Positions 16,197 through 23,644 are shown, counted from the stretch's first letter. The stretch is 49,002 bases of DNA from Clostridia bacterium (GCA_017887095.1 JAGHIT010000047.1:1-49002); one strand, 5' to 3'. Made by a program: numbers and translations. Notes: generated by a model not told the origin, from the sequence alone.

Positions 16197-16718
16197 ATGA
16201 ATTACGCAGAGATCAAAAAGACAGATATTGCAAACGGAGAGGGGGTTCGCGTGTCCCTCTTCGTCTCCGGATGCAGACGGCGCTGTAAAAATTGTTTCAA
16301 TCAGATCGCGTGGGACTTTGATTATGGCAATCCTTTTACGGAGGAAGTGGAAGAGGAGATCATATCGGCGCTTACTCCCTATTATATTGCGGGGTTGACA
16401 TTGCTTGGCGGTGATCCGATGGAACCGGAAAACCAGAGAGCGCTGCTTCCTTTTGTCAGAAAGGTGCGTGCGCGGTTGCCGGAAAAAAACATCTGGTGTT
16501 TTACAGGCTATACCTACTCAGACGGCACGCTTGAAGAGGATGCGGTGCGTCTGTCCGAGACAAAAGAGCTGATCTCGCTTTTTGATGTCCTTGTAGACGG
16601 ACGGTTCGTCGAAGAACTCAAGGATATCCGCCTTAAGTTCCGTGGTTCAGCCAATCAACGCGTGATCGACGTGCAGAAGAGTTTGCAGTCGGGACAGATT
16701 GTCCTATATCTTTCATAG
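16197..16718 (+). CDS. nrdG: Anaerobic ribonucleotide reductase activating protein
   Basis: NrdG is the radical-SAM activase that forms the glycyl radical on NrdD using S-adenosylmethionine and a [4Fe-4S] cluster. The 173-aa protein has the cluster motif GCRRRCKNCFN (Cys-x3-Cys-x2-Cys near residues 26-34), the SAM-binding LTLLGGDPMEP near 78, and the usual ending region VLVDGRFVEELKD...FRGSANQRVID. It begins 1 nt after the nrdD stop, so the two genes are co-translated. A terminator follows. Confidence 0.96.
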   Translation: MNYAEIKKTDIANGEGVRVSLFVSGCRRRCKNCFNQIAWDFDYGNPFTEEVEEEIISALTPYYIAGLTLLGGDPMEPENQRALLPFVRKVRARLPEKNIWCFTGYTYSDGTLEEDAVRLSETKELISLFDVLVDGRFVEELKDIRLKFRGSANQRVIDVQKSLQSGQIVLYLS

Positions 16719-16724
16719 CAACAT

Positions 16725-16757
16725 AGCCTGCGGGGATCCCTGCAGGCTTGTTTCTTT
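16725..16757 (+). terminator. Terminator after nrdG
   Basis: AGCCTGC...GCAGGCT with an extended GGG/CCC inner stem, followed by TTGTTTCTTT. Confidence 0.8.
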
Positions 16758-16765
16758 CCAAATCA

Positions 16766-16793
16766 TTGACTTTTTTCGCAAAACGGCTATAAT
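16766..16793 (+). promoter_or_regulatory. Promoter of the M29 aminopeptidase gene
   Basis: TTGACT (16766-16771) and TATAAT (16788-16793) with 16-bp spacing. Confidence 0.75.
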
Positions 16794-16833
16794 AGAAGGA
16801 CAGGTATTTGTGAAAATCAACGGAGGAATCGAT

Positions 16834-18060
16834 ATGAATAAATTACAGCTTAAGCGCTATGCAAAATTGCTTGCAAAGGTTGGCATCAATCCAAAAAAGG
16901 GACAGTGGGTCATCGTCTATCCCGAGCTTGATCAGCCCGAATTCACGGAATGGGTCGTGGAGGAGCTGTATCGAGCCGGCGCGGGGAAGGTTACGGTTCA
17001 GTGGGCGCATCAGCCCATTTCCAAACTTAAATATAAGTACGAAAAGGAGGAGACGCTCTCTGCGACGGCAGACTGGGAAGTGGAGCGGCTCAAGCTCTAT
17101 GCAAAGGAGCTGCCCGCCATGCTCTACCTGCTCTCCGAAGATCCCGACGGGCTCTCGGGCATCGATCAGGACAAGGCGACCCGCATCCGCATTGCGCGCA
17201 GCAAGGTCTCCAAGCCCTATCGCGACGCGATGGACAATCACTACCAGTGGTGCATTGCCGCCGTTCCCGGGAAGGCGTGGGCAAAGAAGGTATTCCCCGA
17301 GCTTCAGGTCAACCGTGCCATGGAAGCGCTGTGGGACGCCATTCTCAAGGCATCCCGCGCGGACGGTCCCGATCCCGTTCGCGAATGGGCGCGACATAAC
17401 GACAACATTGCCTCCCGCTGCGATTATCTCAACAAGCTCGGGCTTATCGCGCTGGAGTATAAGGCGAGCAACGGTACCGACTTCCGCGTCGGATTGATGA
17501 ACGAGAGTCTCTTCCTCGGCGGTGGGGAGACGACGCTGGAAGGCAGATACTACAACCCTAATATCCCCTCGGAGGAGATCTTTACTTCGCCCAAGGCGGG
17601 GGATGCAGAGGGCATCGTCTATTCGACCAAGCCGCTCTCTTATCAGGGCGAACTCATTGAAGGCTTTTCGGTCCGTTTTGAAAAGGGGAAGGTCGTCGAG
17701 GTCAAGGCAAAAAAGAATCAGGAACTTTTAGAGAAGATGATCTCCATGGACGAGGGCGCGGCGATGCTCGGGGAATGCGCGCTGATTGCGGACGATTCGC
17801 CCATCAACAATGCGGGCATCCTTTATTACAACACGCTGTTTGATGAAAATGCAAGCTGCCATTTGGCGCTCGGCAGAGGATTTTCCAATTGTGTACGCGG
17901 ATATGAAGCGCTTTCGCAGGAAGAGCTTGCCAAACTCGGTCTCAATGACAGTATGATCCATGTCGATTTTATGATCGGCTGCAAGGATATGCAGATCACA
18001 GGTGTCACGGCTAAGGGTGAGCGCGTTGCGATCTTCAAGGACGGAAATTGGGCGTTTTGA
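16834..18060 (+). CDS. M29-family (thermophilic-type) aminopeptidase
   Basis: The listed ORF begins at 16699, but the first part overlaps the nrdG terminator and promoter; the proper ATG is at 16834 after GGAGGA, giving 408 aa. The protein matches M29 metallo-aminopeptidases such as AmpS and PepS, cytosolic enzymes that trim N-terminal residues. The dinuclear metal site can be placed in SEEIFTSP (Glu ~250), DEGAAMLGECAL (Glu ~309), ENASCHLALG (His ~344) and MIHVDFMIG (His/Asp ~375). The C-terminal end ITGVTAKGERVAIFKDGNW is typical. Length is normal. It is the first gene before the two CobW-like GTPases; no functional link is apparent. Confidence 0.92.
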   Translation: MNKLQLKRYAKLLAKVGINPKKGQWVIVYPELDQPEFTEWVVEELYRAGAGKVTVQWAHQPISKLKYKYEKEETLSATADWEVERLKLYAKELPAMLYLLSEDPDGLSGIDQDKATRIRIARSKVSKPYRDAMDNHYQWCIAAVPGKAWAKKVFPELQVNRAMEALWDAILKASRADGPDPVREWARHNDNIASRCDYLNKLGLIALEYKASNGTDFRVGLMNESLFLGGGETTLEGRYYNPNIPSEEIFTSPKAGDAEGIVYSTKPLSYQGELIEGFSVRFEKGKVVEVKAKKNQELLEKMISMDEGAAMLGECALIADDSPINNAGILYYNTLFDENASCHLALGRGFSNCVRGYEALSQEELAKLGLNDSMIHVDFMIGCKDMQITGVTAKGERVAIFKDGNWAF

Positions 18061-18062
18061 TG

Positions 18063-18102
18063 TCCGTTGTTTCGGGTATATAAAATAGAACGAAACATCG
18101 GA
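18063..18102. promoter_or_regulatory. Inverted repeat upstream of the CobW-like GTPase gene
   Basis: TCCGTTGTTTCG and CGAAACATCGGA are 12-bp arms, inverted with one mismatch and separated by a 16-bp AT-rich spacer (GGTATATAAAATAGAA) that contains a -10-like sequence. It may be an operator or an mRNA hairpin in the 54-bp gap. Confidence 0.5.
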
Positions 18103-18114
18103 ACGAGGTTATAT

Positions 18115-19218
18115 ATGATCAAGATCGATATTTTTTCGGGATTTTTGGGCGCAGGGAAGACGACGCTCATTAAGAAGCTGATCAAAGAAGTGTATCAGGG
18201 CGAGCAGGTCGTGCTGATTGAAAATGAGTTTGGCGAGATCGGCGTGGACGGCGGATTTTTGCAGGATGCAGGCATCCGCATCACCGAGATGAATTCCGGT
18301 TGCATCTGCTGCACGCTGGTCGGAGATTTTGCAAAGGCTTTAAAAGAGGTCGCGGCGAAGTATTCACCCGATCGCATCATCATCGAGCCTTCGGGTGTCG
18401 GCAAGCTCTCGGATGTCATCCGTGCCGTTCAGCAGGCGGGCGTCGTAGGCGCGCAGCTCAATGCCTTCTGCACCGTCGTGGACGCGAAGAAATGCAAGAT
18501 GTACCTCAAAAACTTCGGGGAATTTTTCCTCGATCAGGTCGAGCATGCAAGTTGTATCGTGCTCTCGCACACATTCGATGAATCGAAGGTGGAAGAGGCG
18601 GTCAGACTTCTGCGCGAGCACACCGACGTTACCATTGTGACGACCGACTGGAACGCGATCAACGGCAAGGAGATTCTTGCTGCCATGGAGCAAAAAGATT
18701 CCCTGAAAGAGGAGCTTGAAAAGCTTGCCGCCGAGGTGGTGCATGATGACGAGCACGAACACTGCCACCATGATCATGACCATGACGACGGAGACGAGCA
18801 CCACGATCATGAGCACGGGCATTGCTGTCATGACGACGATGATGAACACCACGAACATCACCATGATGAGAATGACGGGCTTGATCATTCGCATTGTGAC
18901 CACGAACACGGACATTGCTGTCACAATCATGAGCACCATCACCATGCTGACGAAGTATTCGCAAGCTGGGGCGTGGAGACGAGCAGGAAATTTACCAAAG
19001 AGGAGCTTGAGCGTGCGCTTACCGCACTTGGCTCGGGTGAATACGGGCAGATTCTGCGTGCCAAGGGCATTGTAGACGGTGTCGAGGAGTGGATCTACTT
19101 CGACTATGTTCCCGGCGAGCCGGATATCCGTGCAGGGTTGCCCATGGTCACGGGCAGGCTCTGCGTCATCGGCTGTGATCTGAAAGAGGATGCGCTCAAT
19201 CATTTGTTCTTAGGATAA
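18115..19218 (+). CDS. CobW/P47K-family GTPase with a His-rich metal-binding insert
   Basis: This COG0523 G3E GTPase is probably a metallochaperone, most likely for zinc, acting in the cytosol. From the ATG at 18115 (GAGG upstream) it has 367 aa. Walker A is GFLGAGKTT (9-17), the metal-binding signature SGCICC is at 61-66, and IIIEPSG (~86) is the switch region. Between residues ~207 and 278 is a His/Asp/Glu/Cys-rich insert with DHEHGHCCH occurring twice. The C-terminal CobW domain follows. Four nt separate it from a second GTPase-like gene. No Zur-type operator was recognised, but an inverted repeat lies just upstream. The metal is inferred, not shown. Confidence 0.9.
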   Translation: MIKIDIFSGFLGAGKTTLIKKLIKEVYQGEQVVLIENEFGEIGVDGGFLQDAGIRITEMNSGCICCTLVGDFAKALKEVAAKYSPDRIIIEPSGVGKLSDVIRAVQQAGVVGAQLNAFCTVVDAKKCKMYLKNFGEFFLDQVEHASCIVLSHTFDESKVEEAVRLLREHTDVTIVTTDWNAINGKEILAAMEQKDSLKEELEKLAAEVVHDDEHEHCHHDHDHDDGDEHHDHEHGHCCHDDDDEHHEHHHDENDGLDHSHCDHEHGHCCHNHEHHHHADEVFASWGVETSRKFTKEELERALTALGSGEYGQILRAKGIVDGVEEWIYFDYVPGEPDIRAGLPMVTGRLCVIGCDLKEDALNHLFLG

Positions 19219-19222
19219 AACC

Positions 19223-20161
19223 ATGCAGGAAGTTCCCGTATATCTCTTTCTCGGCTTTTTAGAGTCGGGCAAGACAAAGTTTATTCAGGAAACGCTGGAA
19301 GATGCGCGCTTTGATTCGGGCGAGCGCACCCTGCTGCTTGTTTTGGAGGAGGGGGAAGAGGAGTACGATCACTCCAAGTTCGCCAACCCGTCTTATGCCG
19401 TGGAGTTCCTCGAGCCTGCGGACATGACCGAAAAAAATCTCTCCGCACTTGCAGAAAAATATTCGACGGAGCGCGTCGTCGTCGAATACAACGGCATGAG
19501 CATGCTACAGGACTTCTTTGATGTAATGCCAGAGGGCTGGGCGATCGCGCAGGTCATGACCTTCTTTGACGCGACTACCTTTCTTGCTTACAACAAGAAT
19601 ATGCGCCAGCTCGTCTTTGACAAGGTGCAGTACGCCGATATGGTGGTATTCAACCGTTTTAAGGGCGAATACTCCAAGGAAGAATTTCACAAAGTTATCC
19701 GCGGCATGTCCCGTCGTCCGGGGATCGTGTACGAATATCTGGGCGGGAAAGCGGAATATGATGAGATCGAGGATCCTCTTCCCTATGATATCGACGCGCC
19801 GATCATCATGATCGAGGACAAGGACTACGCCTTTTTCTATCGTGACCTGGTCGAGGAAATGGACAAATACAACGGAAAGACCGTGCATTTCAAGGGGCTT
19901 GTCGCCGTTGATAAGTCGTTGAAAAAGGGGACGATCGTGGTCGGACGGCACATCATGACGTGCTGTGAAGCGGATATCGCCTACAGCGGGCTGGTCTGTG
20001 AGCAGGTCACGGGACAATACAGGACGCGCGACTGGGTGGAAGTCACGGCGCGCATTGAGGTGCGCTATCACGCCGTCTACGGGCAGAAAGGTCCTGTCCT
20101 GAAGGCATCGAGCGTTACGCCTGCCGCGCCGCCCGAACAAGAACTTGCAACTTTTTATTGA
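19223..20161 (+). CDS. CobW-like GTPase fused to a DUF1980/TIGR03943-like domain
   Basis: The 312-aa protein begins with a CobW-like P-loop domain: Walker A is GFLESGKT (11-18), then LVLEEGEEEYD and VVVEYNG. It lacks the CxCC signature of the previous gene. From about residue 210 a different domain begins: YNGKTVHFKGLVAV, GTIVVGRHIMTCCEADIAYSG, then WVEVTARIEV. This resembles the C-terminal domain of the YcgQ/DUF1980 family with its paired cysteines. In other Firmicutes such a domain occurs with a YcgR-type permease and a CobW protein; no permease is seen here. The gene is co-transcribed with the His-rich GTPase, suggesting a metal-handling pair. The function is inferred. Confidence 0.75.
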   Translation: MQEVPVYLFLGFLESGKTKFIQETLEDARFDSGERTLLLVLEEGEEEYDHSKFANPSYAVEFLEPADMTEKNLSALAEKYSTERVVVEYNGMSMLQDFFDVMPEGWAIAQVMTFFDATTFLAYNKNMRQLVFDKVQYADMVVFNRFKGEYSKEEFHKVIRGMSRRPGIVYEYLGGKAEYDEIEDPLPYDIDAPIIMIEDKDYAFFYRDLVEEMDKYNGKTVHFKGLVAVDKSLKKGTIVVGRHIMTCCEADIAYSGLVCEQVTGQYRTRDWVEVTARIEVRYHAVYGQKGPVLKASSVTPAAPPEQELATFY

Positions 20162-20162
20162 G

Positions 20163-20189
20163 AAAAAGCCGCCTCAGGCGGCTTTTTTC
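20163..20189 (+). terminator. Terminator after the CobW pair
   Basis: GCCGCC-TCA-GGCGGC flanked by AAAAA and TTTTTT. Confidence 0.9.
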
Positions 20190-20199
20190 ATTTGAAATG

Positions 20200-20229
20200 T
20201 TGGAATTTTTGCCCTATTTATGGTATAAT
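20200..20229 (+). promoter_or_regulatory. Promoter of the rRNA methyltransferase gene (possibly leaderless)
   Basis: TTGGAA (20200-20205), an 18-bp spacer and TATAAT (20224-20229) with an extended TGG in front. The ATG begins 7 nt after the -10, at the expected +1. Confidence 0.75.
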
Positions 20230-20235
20230 TATTGC

Positions 20236-21105
20236 ATGATTCCTGAAAGCCTGCTTACGCGAATTCAAACCGTTTATCCTAAACATGCCGCCGTGATTGA
20301 AGCGGGATTGCAAGTCCGACGTTTCGTTACATTGCGTGTTAACAGGATAAAACTGTCTTCGGAAGCTTTTGCAGAGATCTTGATGCAAAGAAAGGTCTCC
20401 TTTGAGCGGATCGCCTATGACAGGGATGCGTTTTTGCTGCGCGATGTGCGGGAGGATGCCGTCATGCAGATGCCGGAATATGCGGACGGGGCGCTCTATA
20501 TGCAGAGCCTCTCATCCATGCTGCCGCCGCTCTTTCTTGCGCCGCAAGCGGGGGAAAATATCCTCGATATGACGGCAGCGCCCGGCAGCAAGACGACGCA
20601 GCTCTATGCGCTTTCGCAGGGCAGGGCGCTCATTACGGCGTGTGAGCGCGATGCGGGAAGATTTGAGCGCCTCAAATATAACCTGGAAAAACAGGGCGCG
20701 ACCCGTGTCAATGCGCTCAGGACGGACGCCCTTCAGCTCAGCAACTTTCTTCGGTTTGATAAGATATTGCTTGACGCGCCGTGTACAGGGACGGGGACGA
20801 TCGAAGAGGGGAGCCGCGTACGCTTTTCGGAAGAGTATCTCGCGAAATGCGTCAAACTGCAAAGAAAACTCATTGAAAAGGCGCTGCGTCTGCTCAAAGG
20901 GGGCGGGAGCCTCGTCTATTCCACCTGTTCCATTCTGCCCGAGGAGAATGAGGAAGTCGTACGGCATGCGGAGAAGTTGGGCGGGAAGATCGTGTCCGTC
21001 ACGGCGCCCGCAGGCGTGCCGCAGCTTCCCGCAATGGACGGAACGATCTGCGTCTGCCCGAATGAATGCTATGAGGGATTCTTTTTCGCGAAACTGACCA
21101 AATAG
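20236..21105 (+). CDS. RsmB/NOP2-type (Sun family) RNA m5C methyltransferase
   Basis: The enzyme methylates cytosine-5 in rRNA or tRNA with SAM. From the ATG at 20236 it has 289 aa. The SAM-binding motif is DMTAAPGSKTTQ (~112), motif IV LLDAPCTGTGTI (~178, catalytic Cys) and motif VI VYSTCSILPEENE (~228, second Cys). The beginning MIPESLLTRIQ matches the usual RsmF-like opening LPEEFLERM, supporting this start. There is no Shine-Dalgarno sequence, and the -10 hexamer is only 6 nt upstream. The upstream ATG at 20197 lies in the promoter. The C-terminal PUA-like extension of larger RsmF proteins is absent. The exact target base is unknown. Confidence 0.9.
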   Translation: MIPESLLTRIQTVYPKHAAVIEAGLQVRRFVTLRVNRIKLSSEAFAEILMQRKVSFERIAYDRDAFLLRDVREDAVMQMPEYADGALYMQSLSSMLPPLFLAPQAGENILDMTAAPGSKTTQLYALSQGRALITACERDAGRFERLKYNLEKQGATRVNALRTDALQLSNFLRFDKILLDAPCTGTGTIEEGSRVRFSEEYLAKCVKLQRKLIEKALRLLKGGGSLVYSTCSILPEENEEVVRHAEKLGGKIVSVTAPAGVPQLPAMDGTICVCPNECYEGFFFAKLTK

Positions 21106-21110
21106 AAATA

Positions 21111-21141
21111 AGGCAAGCCGATGTGTGGCTGCCTGTTTTTT
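21111..21141. terminator. Terminator between the methyltransferase and hflX
   Basis: AGGC(A)AGCC-gatgtgt-GGCTGCCT with one bulge, followed by GTTTTTT. It lies between convergent genes and overlaps the hflX stop codon. Confidence 0.65.
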
Positions 21142-22348
21142 ACTTAAGAAATGCCTGAAATTTGGCGGCGTGTTCCGCGGGAATGATGACCTCCAATTCC
21201 GTTCCCTGTTCGGTATAGTTGACGCTCTTTTCCGCAACGAGGGAACGCAGCGCCGCGTATTTTGCCGATTGCGCATAGGGCACGAACAGGTTGGCGCGAA
21301 CATAGCGCGATTGCAGCTCTTGGAAGATGCGGCGTTTCAGCTCGTCCAAACCCTGTCCCTCCTTGGCGGAGATCATGACGCAGTCGTGCGGCAGGCGGGC
21401 ATCTTCGGCGAGCAGATCGCACTTGTTCATGACGATCAGATAGGGGGAAGAGAAGTGCATGTCCTGCAAGGTAGCGAGCGTCGTCGTAAGCTGCGTCTGA
21501 TAGTCGCCGCATGCGTCGCAGACGATGAGCGCGAGATCGCAATGCAATGCGCTCTCTAACGTTGACTTGAAGGCGTCGATCAAATGATGAGGAAGATCTT
21601 GTAAAAAGCCTACAGTATCGGTCAGGAGAAACTTCATGTCATCAATCGAAAAGGCTCTGGAAGTCGGATCAAGCGTCGCAAAGAGAGCATCTTTAACGAG
21701 GACGTCCGCACCCGTTAGTGCATTCAGAAGCGTTGATTTTCCAGTATTTGTGTAGCCGACCAGTGCAATCGATCGGACGCCGTCCTTTTGCCTGCGCTGG
21801 GTAAGAAGTCCCCGCCGAAGTTCTGTTTTTTCAAGTTTCTCTTCTAAAGAACGGATGCGCGTACGAATGTGACGGCGGTCCGTCTCCAGCTGCGTTTCGC
21901 CGGGGCCTCGCGTACCGATGCCGCCGCCGAGGCGCGAAAGGGCGCTTCCTTTGCCCTTGAGCCGAGGATACATATATTTGAGCTGCGCAAGTTCGACCTG
22001 CAGCTTTCCTTCGCTGCTCTGCGCGCGCAGGGCAAAGATGTCAAGGATGAGCGTCGTACGATCAATGACCTTTACGCCGCCGAGCGCCTCGGAGAGATTA
22101 ACGGTCTGGGAAGGGGAGAGCGTACCATTGAACAGTACGGTCAGATCAAGCCCTTCGATGCGCTCGCGCAGTTCTTCAACTTTGCCTTCACCGAGAAAGG
22201 TTGAGGGATTGATCTCGCGGATCCTGACCTTTATCGTCCCAGCGTATGCTGCCCCTGCGCTCTCGATCAGCGCGATCGCCTCGCAGTGGAGCTCATCATC
22301 CTTAGCTTCATTCAGAATCGGTTGCACAACATAGACGTTCTCAGTCAT
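21140..22348 (-). CDS. hflX: HflX GTPase
   Basis: HflX is a ribosome-binding GTPase that splits stalled 70S ribosomes under stress. The 402-aa protein has the HflX N-terminal domain (INPSTFLGEGKVEEL, IDRTTLILDIFALRAQSSEGKLQVELAQL), the helical linker with the signature SRLGGGIGTRGPGETQLETDRR (~136-157), then the G domain: Walker A VGYTNTGKST (~198), G3 DTVGF, and G4 NKCD. AGGAGG lies 8 nt before the ATG, inside the end of the recombinase gene; the two genes overlap as ATGA, so they are co-transcribed. Length is normal. Confidence 0.96.
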   Translation of the reverse strand: MTENVYVVQPILNEAKDDELHCEAIALIESAGAAYAGTIKVRIREINPSTFLGEGKVEELRERIEGLDLTVLFNGTLSPSQTVNLSEALGGVKVIDRTTLILDIFALRAQSSEGKLQVELAQLKYMYPRLKGKGSALSRLGGGIGTRGPGETQLETDRRHIRTRIRSLEEKLEKTELRRGLLTQRRQKDGVRSIALVGYTNTGKSTLLNALTGADVLVKDALFATLDPTSRAFSIDDMKFLLTDTVGFLQDLPHHLIDAFKSTLESALHCDLALIVCDACGDYQTQLTTTLATLQDMHFSSPYLIVMNKCDLLAEDARLPHDCVMISAKEGQGLDELKRRIFQELQSRYVRANLFVPYAQSAKYAALRSLVAEKSVNYTEQGTELEVIIPAEHAAKFQAFLK

Positions 22349-23418
22349 TGGTCGTCCTCCTGCTTGTGCAGTTTGACGGCGCTTGCGACCGAACGACGGT
22401 GGTCTTCGGTGATCGCAGCATAGTGCTTTCTGGTCGTATTGACGTCACGATGCCCGAGAACGTCGGCAACGATGTAGATGTCGCCTGTTTCGCGGTAGAG
22501 CGCCGTGCCATAGGTCGAGCGAAGTTTATGCGGCGTAATTTTTTTGAGCGGCGTCACGATTTTTGCATACTTTTTTACAAGATTTTCTACAGCGCGGACC
22601 GTAATGCGTCGGTACTGGAGAGATAAAAAGAGGGCATGCTCTTCAGATGATACGCGAGGATCGTTTTCCTTCTGGGCGAGATATGCCGCCAGCGCGTCTC
22701 CGACTTCCTCAGAGAAATACAGGATTGCCTGATTGCCTCCTTTGCGTGTCACAACAAAAGAATTATTGGAAAAATCTATACTTTCATTGTTGAGTCCAAC
22801 CAGTTCTGAAATACGGATACCTGTCCCCAAGAACAGTGTAAGAATCGCAGTGTCACGGATCTTCGTTTTTTCATGATATCCTGTCGCGTGTTTTGATAGA
22901 CCGTTTCCGTCTTCCGCGACATCAAGGATAGAGGAGATTTCATTTCCCTCCAAGCGTATAATTTCCTTTTCATGAAGCTTAGGCGTAGCAACCTTTGTCG
23001 TCTGATTGATTTCAATCAATCCTTTGTTAAAAAAATATTTGTACATCGATCGTACCGTAGAAAGCTTACGCGCCTTTGCTCGTTCATCACAAGATAACCG
23101 CTTATTATGAAAGATATAATTGGAAAGATAACTTAGAAAAATTTCAAGGTCGGTATCAGATACCTGCTCCAAATCTTCCAATGTCAGAGCCGGAATAGTT
23201 TTTGAATTACGAAATTTTTTCCTGCAAAGAAAATCAAAAAAAATGCGAAGATCATAGACATAATTAAGACGAGTTAAAGTGCTCGTGCGGTTTTCCACAC
23301 CCCGCAAATAATCCTCACAGAAGGGAGGTAATTCCTGCAAGATCAGATCGATTTTATCTAAATTTTTGATATTCCGATCCTGATAATAATCAGAACCATC
23401 TGTTTTGATTTTTGCCAT
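22345..23418 (-). CDS. XerS-like site-specific tyrosine recombinase
   Basis: This 357-aa protein is a tyrosine recombinase, longer than ordinary XerC/XerD (~300 aa) and close in length and layout to XerS, the single recombinase that resolves chromosome dimers in streptococci and lactococci. The SAM-like N-terminal domain covers ~1-165 (LRIFFDFLCRKKF..., LEIFLSYLSNYI). The catalytic residues are Arg in GTGIRISEL (~200), Lys in VTRKGG (~225), His/Arg in PHKLRSTYG (~297), His in LGHRDVNTT and Tyr in RKHYAAI (~332). The ATG at 23418 lies 6 nt after the -10 box and has no Shine-Dalgarno sequence. Next to it is a 28-bp dif-like site. The gene overlaps hflX by 4 nt. An orphan integrase is the alternative, but no element genes surround it. 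Confidence 0.85.
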   Translation of the reverse strand: MAKIKTDGSDYYQDRNIKNLDKIDLILQELPPFCEDYLRGVENRTSTLTRLNYVYDLRIFFDFLCRKKFRNSKTIPALTLEDLEQVSDTDLEIFLSYLSNYIFHNKRLSCDERAKARKLSTVRSMYKYFFNKGLIEINQTTKVATPKLHEKEIIRLEGNEISSILDVAEDGNGLSKHATGYHEKTKIRDTAILTLFLGTGIRISELVGLNNESIDFSNNSFVVTRKGGNQAILYFSEEVGDALAAYLAQKENDPRVSSEEHALFLSLQYRRITVRAVENLVKKYAKIVTPLKKITPHKLRSTYGTALYRETGDIYIVADVLGHRDVNTTRKHYAAITEDHRRSVASAVKLHKQEDDQ

Positions 23419-23424
23419 AGAATA

Positions 23425-23453
23425 AGTATAGCACAAAAAAAAAAGAAAGTCAA
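23425..23453 (-). promoter_or_regulatory. Promoter of the XerS-like gene
   Basis: On the minus strand TTGACT (23453-23448) and TATACT (23430-23425) are separated by 17 bp. The ATG begins at the predicted +1. A Xer half-site starts 1 bp upstream of the -35. Confidence 0.8.
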
Positions 23454-23454
23454 T

Positions 23455-23465
23455 TTTTGCGAATA
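23455..23465. repeat. Single Xer-like half-site next to the recombinase promoter
   Basis: TTTTGCGAATA is identical to the reverse complement of the left arm of the dif-like site at 23556. No matching second arm is found at 6-bp spacing. Confidence 0.55.
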
Positions 23466-23480
23466 GTTTCTATCCTATAC

Positions 23481-23506
23481 CTCGTTTTTATATAAAATGA
23501 CTGTCT
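23481..23506. repeat. 26-bp direct repeat, copy 1
   Basis: Contains TTTTTATATAAAATGACTGT, with the palindromic core TTTTATATAAAA. It is identical over 26 bp to 23619-23644, 138 bp away in the same orientation. Confidence 0.9.
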
Positions 23507-23555
23507 GATGCTTTTAATGGAACAGCAGAAAAATAGGAGGGTGGATTAACATAAC

Positions 23556-23583
23556 TATTCGCAAAACACAGCTTTTACGAATA
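23556..23583. repeat. dif-like 11-6-11 inverted repeat (candidate Xer recombination site)
   Basis: The left arm TATTCGCAAAA (23556-23566) and right arm TTTTACGAATA (23573-23583) are inverted repeats with one mismatch, separated by the asymmetric 6-bp CACAGC. This is the size and layout of Xer core sites: two 11-bp arms and a 6-bp central region. It lies ~140 bp from the XerS-like start. Function is inferred from architecture and position; the sequence is not a match to the B. subtilis or E. coli dif consensus. Confidence 0.6.
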
Positions 23584-23618
23584 ATTTATCAAAAAACAAT
23601 AATTAAACAATCCATAAT

Positions 23619-23644
23619 CTCGTTTTTATATAAAATGACTGTCT
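23619..23644. repeat. 26-bp direct repeat, copy 2
   Basis: Identical to 23481-23506. The pair brackets the dif-like site. Confidence 0.9.

Noticed and set aside
18364-19203. 279-aa ORF opposite the CobW gene, with a Val/Met-rich membrane-like stretch
   Set aside because: The hydrophobic stretch is only the complement of His/Asp codons (CAT/GAC to ATG/GTC) in the His-rich insert.
23481-23506. The 26-bp repeats themselves as paired standard dif sites
   Set aside because: The centre TATATA recalls Firmicutes dif, but the arms match B. subtilis dif poorly; the 11-6-11 site at 23556 is a better candidate.
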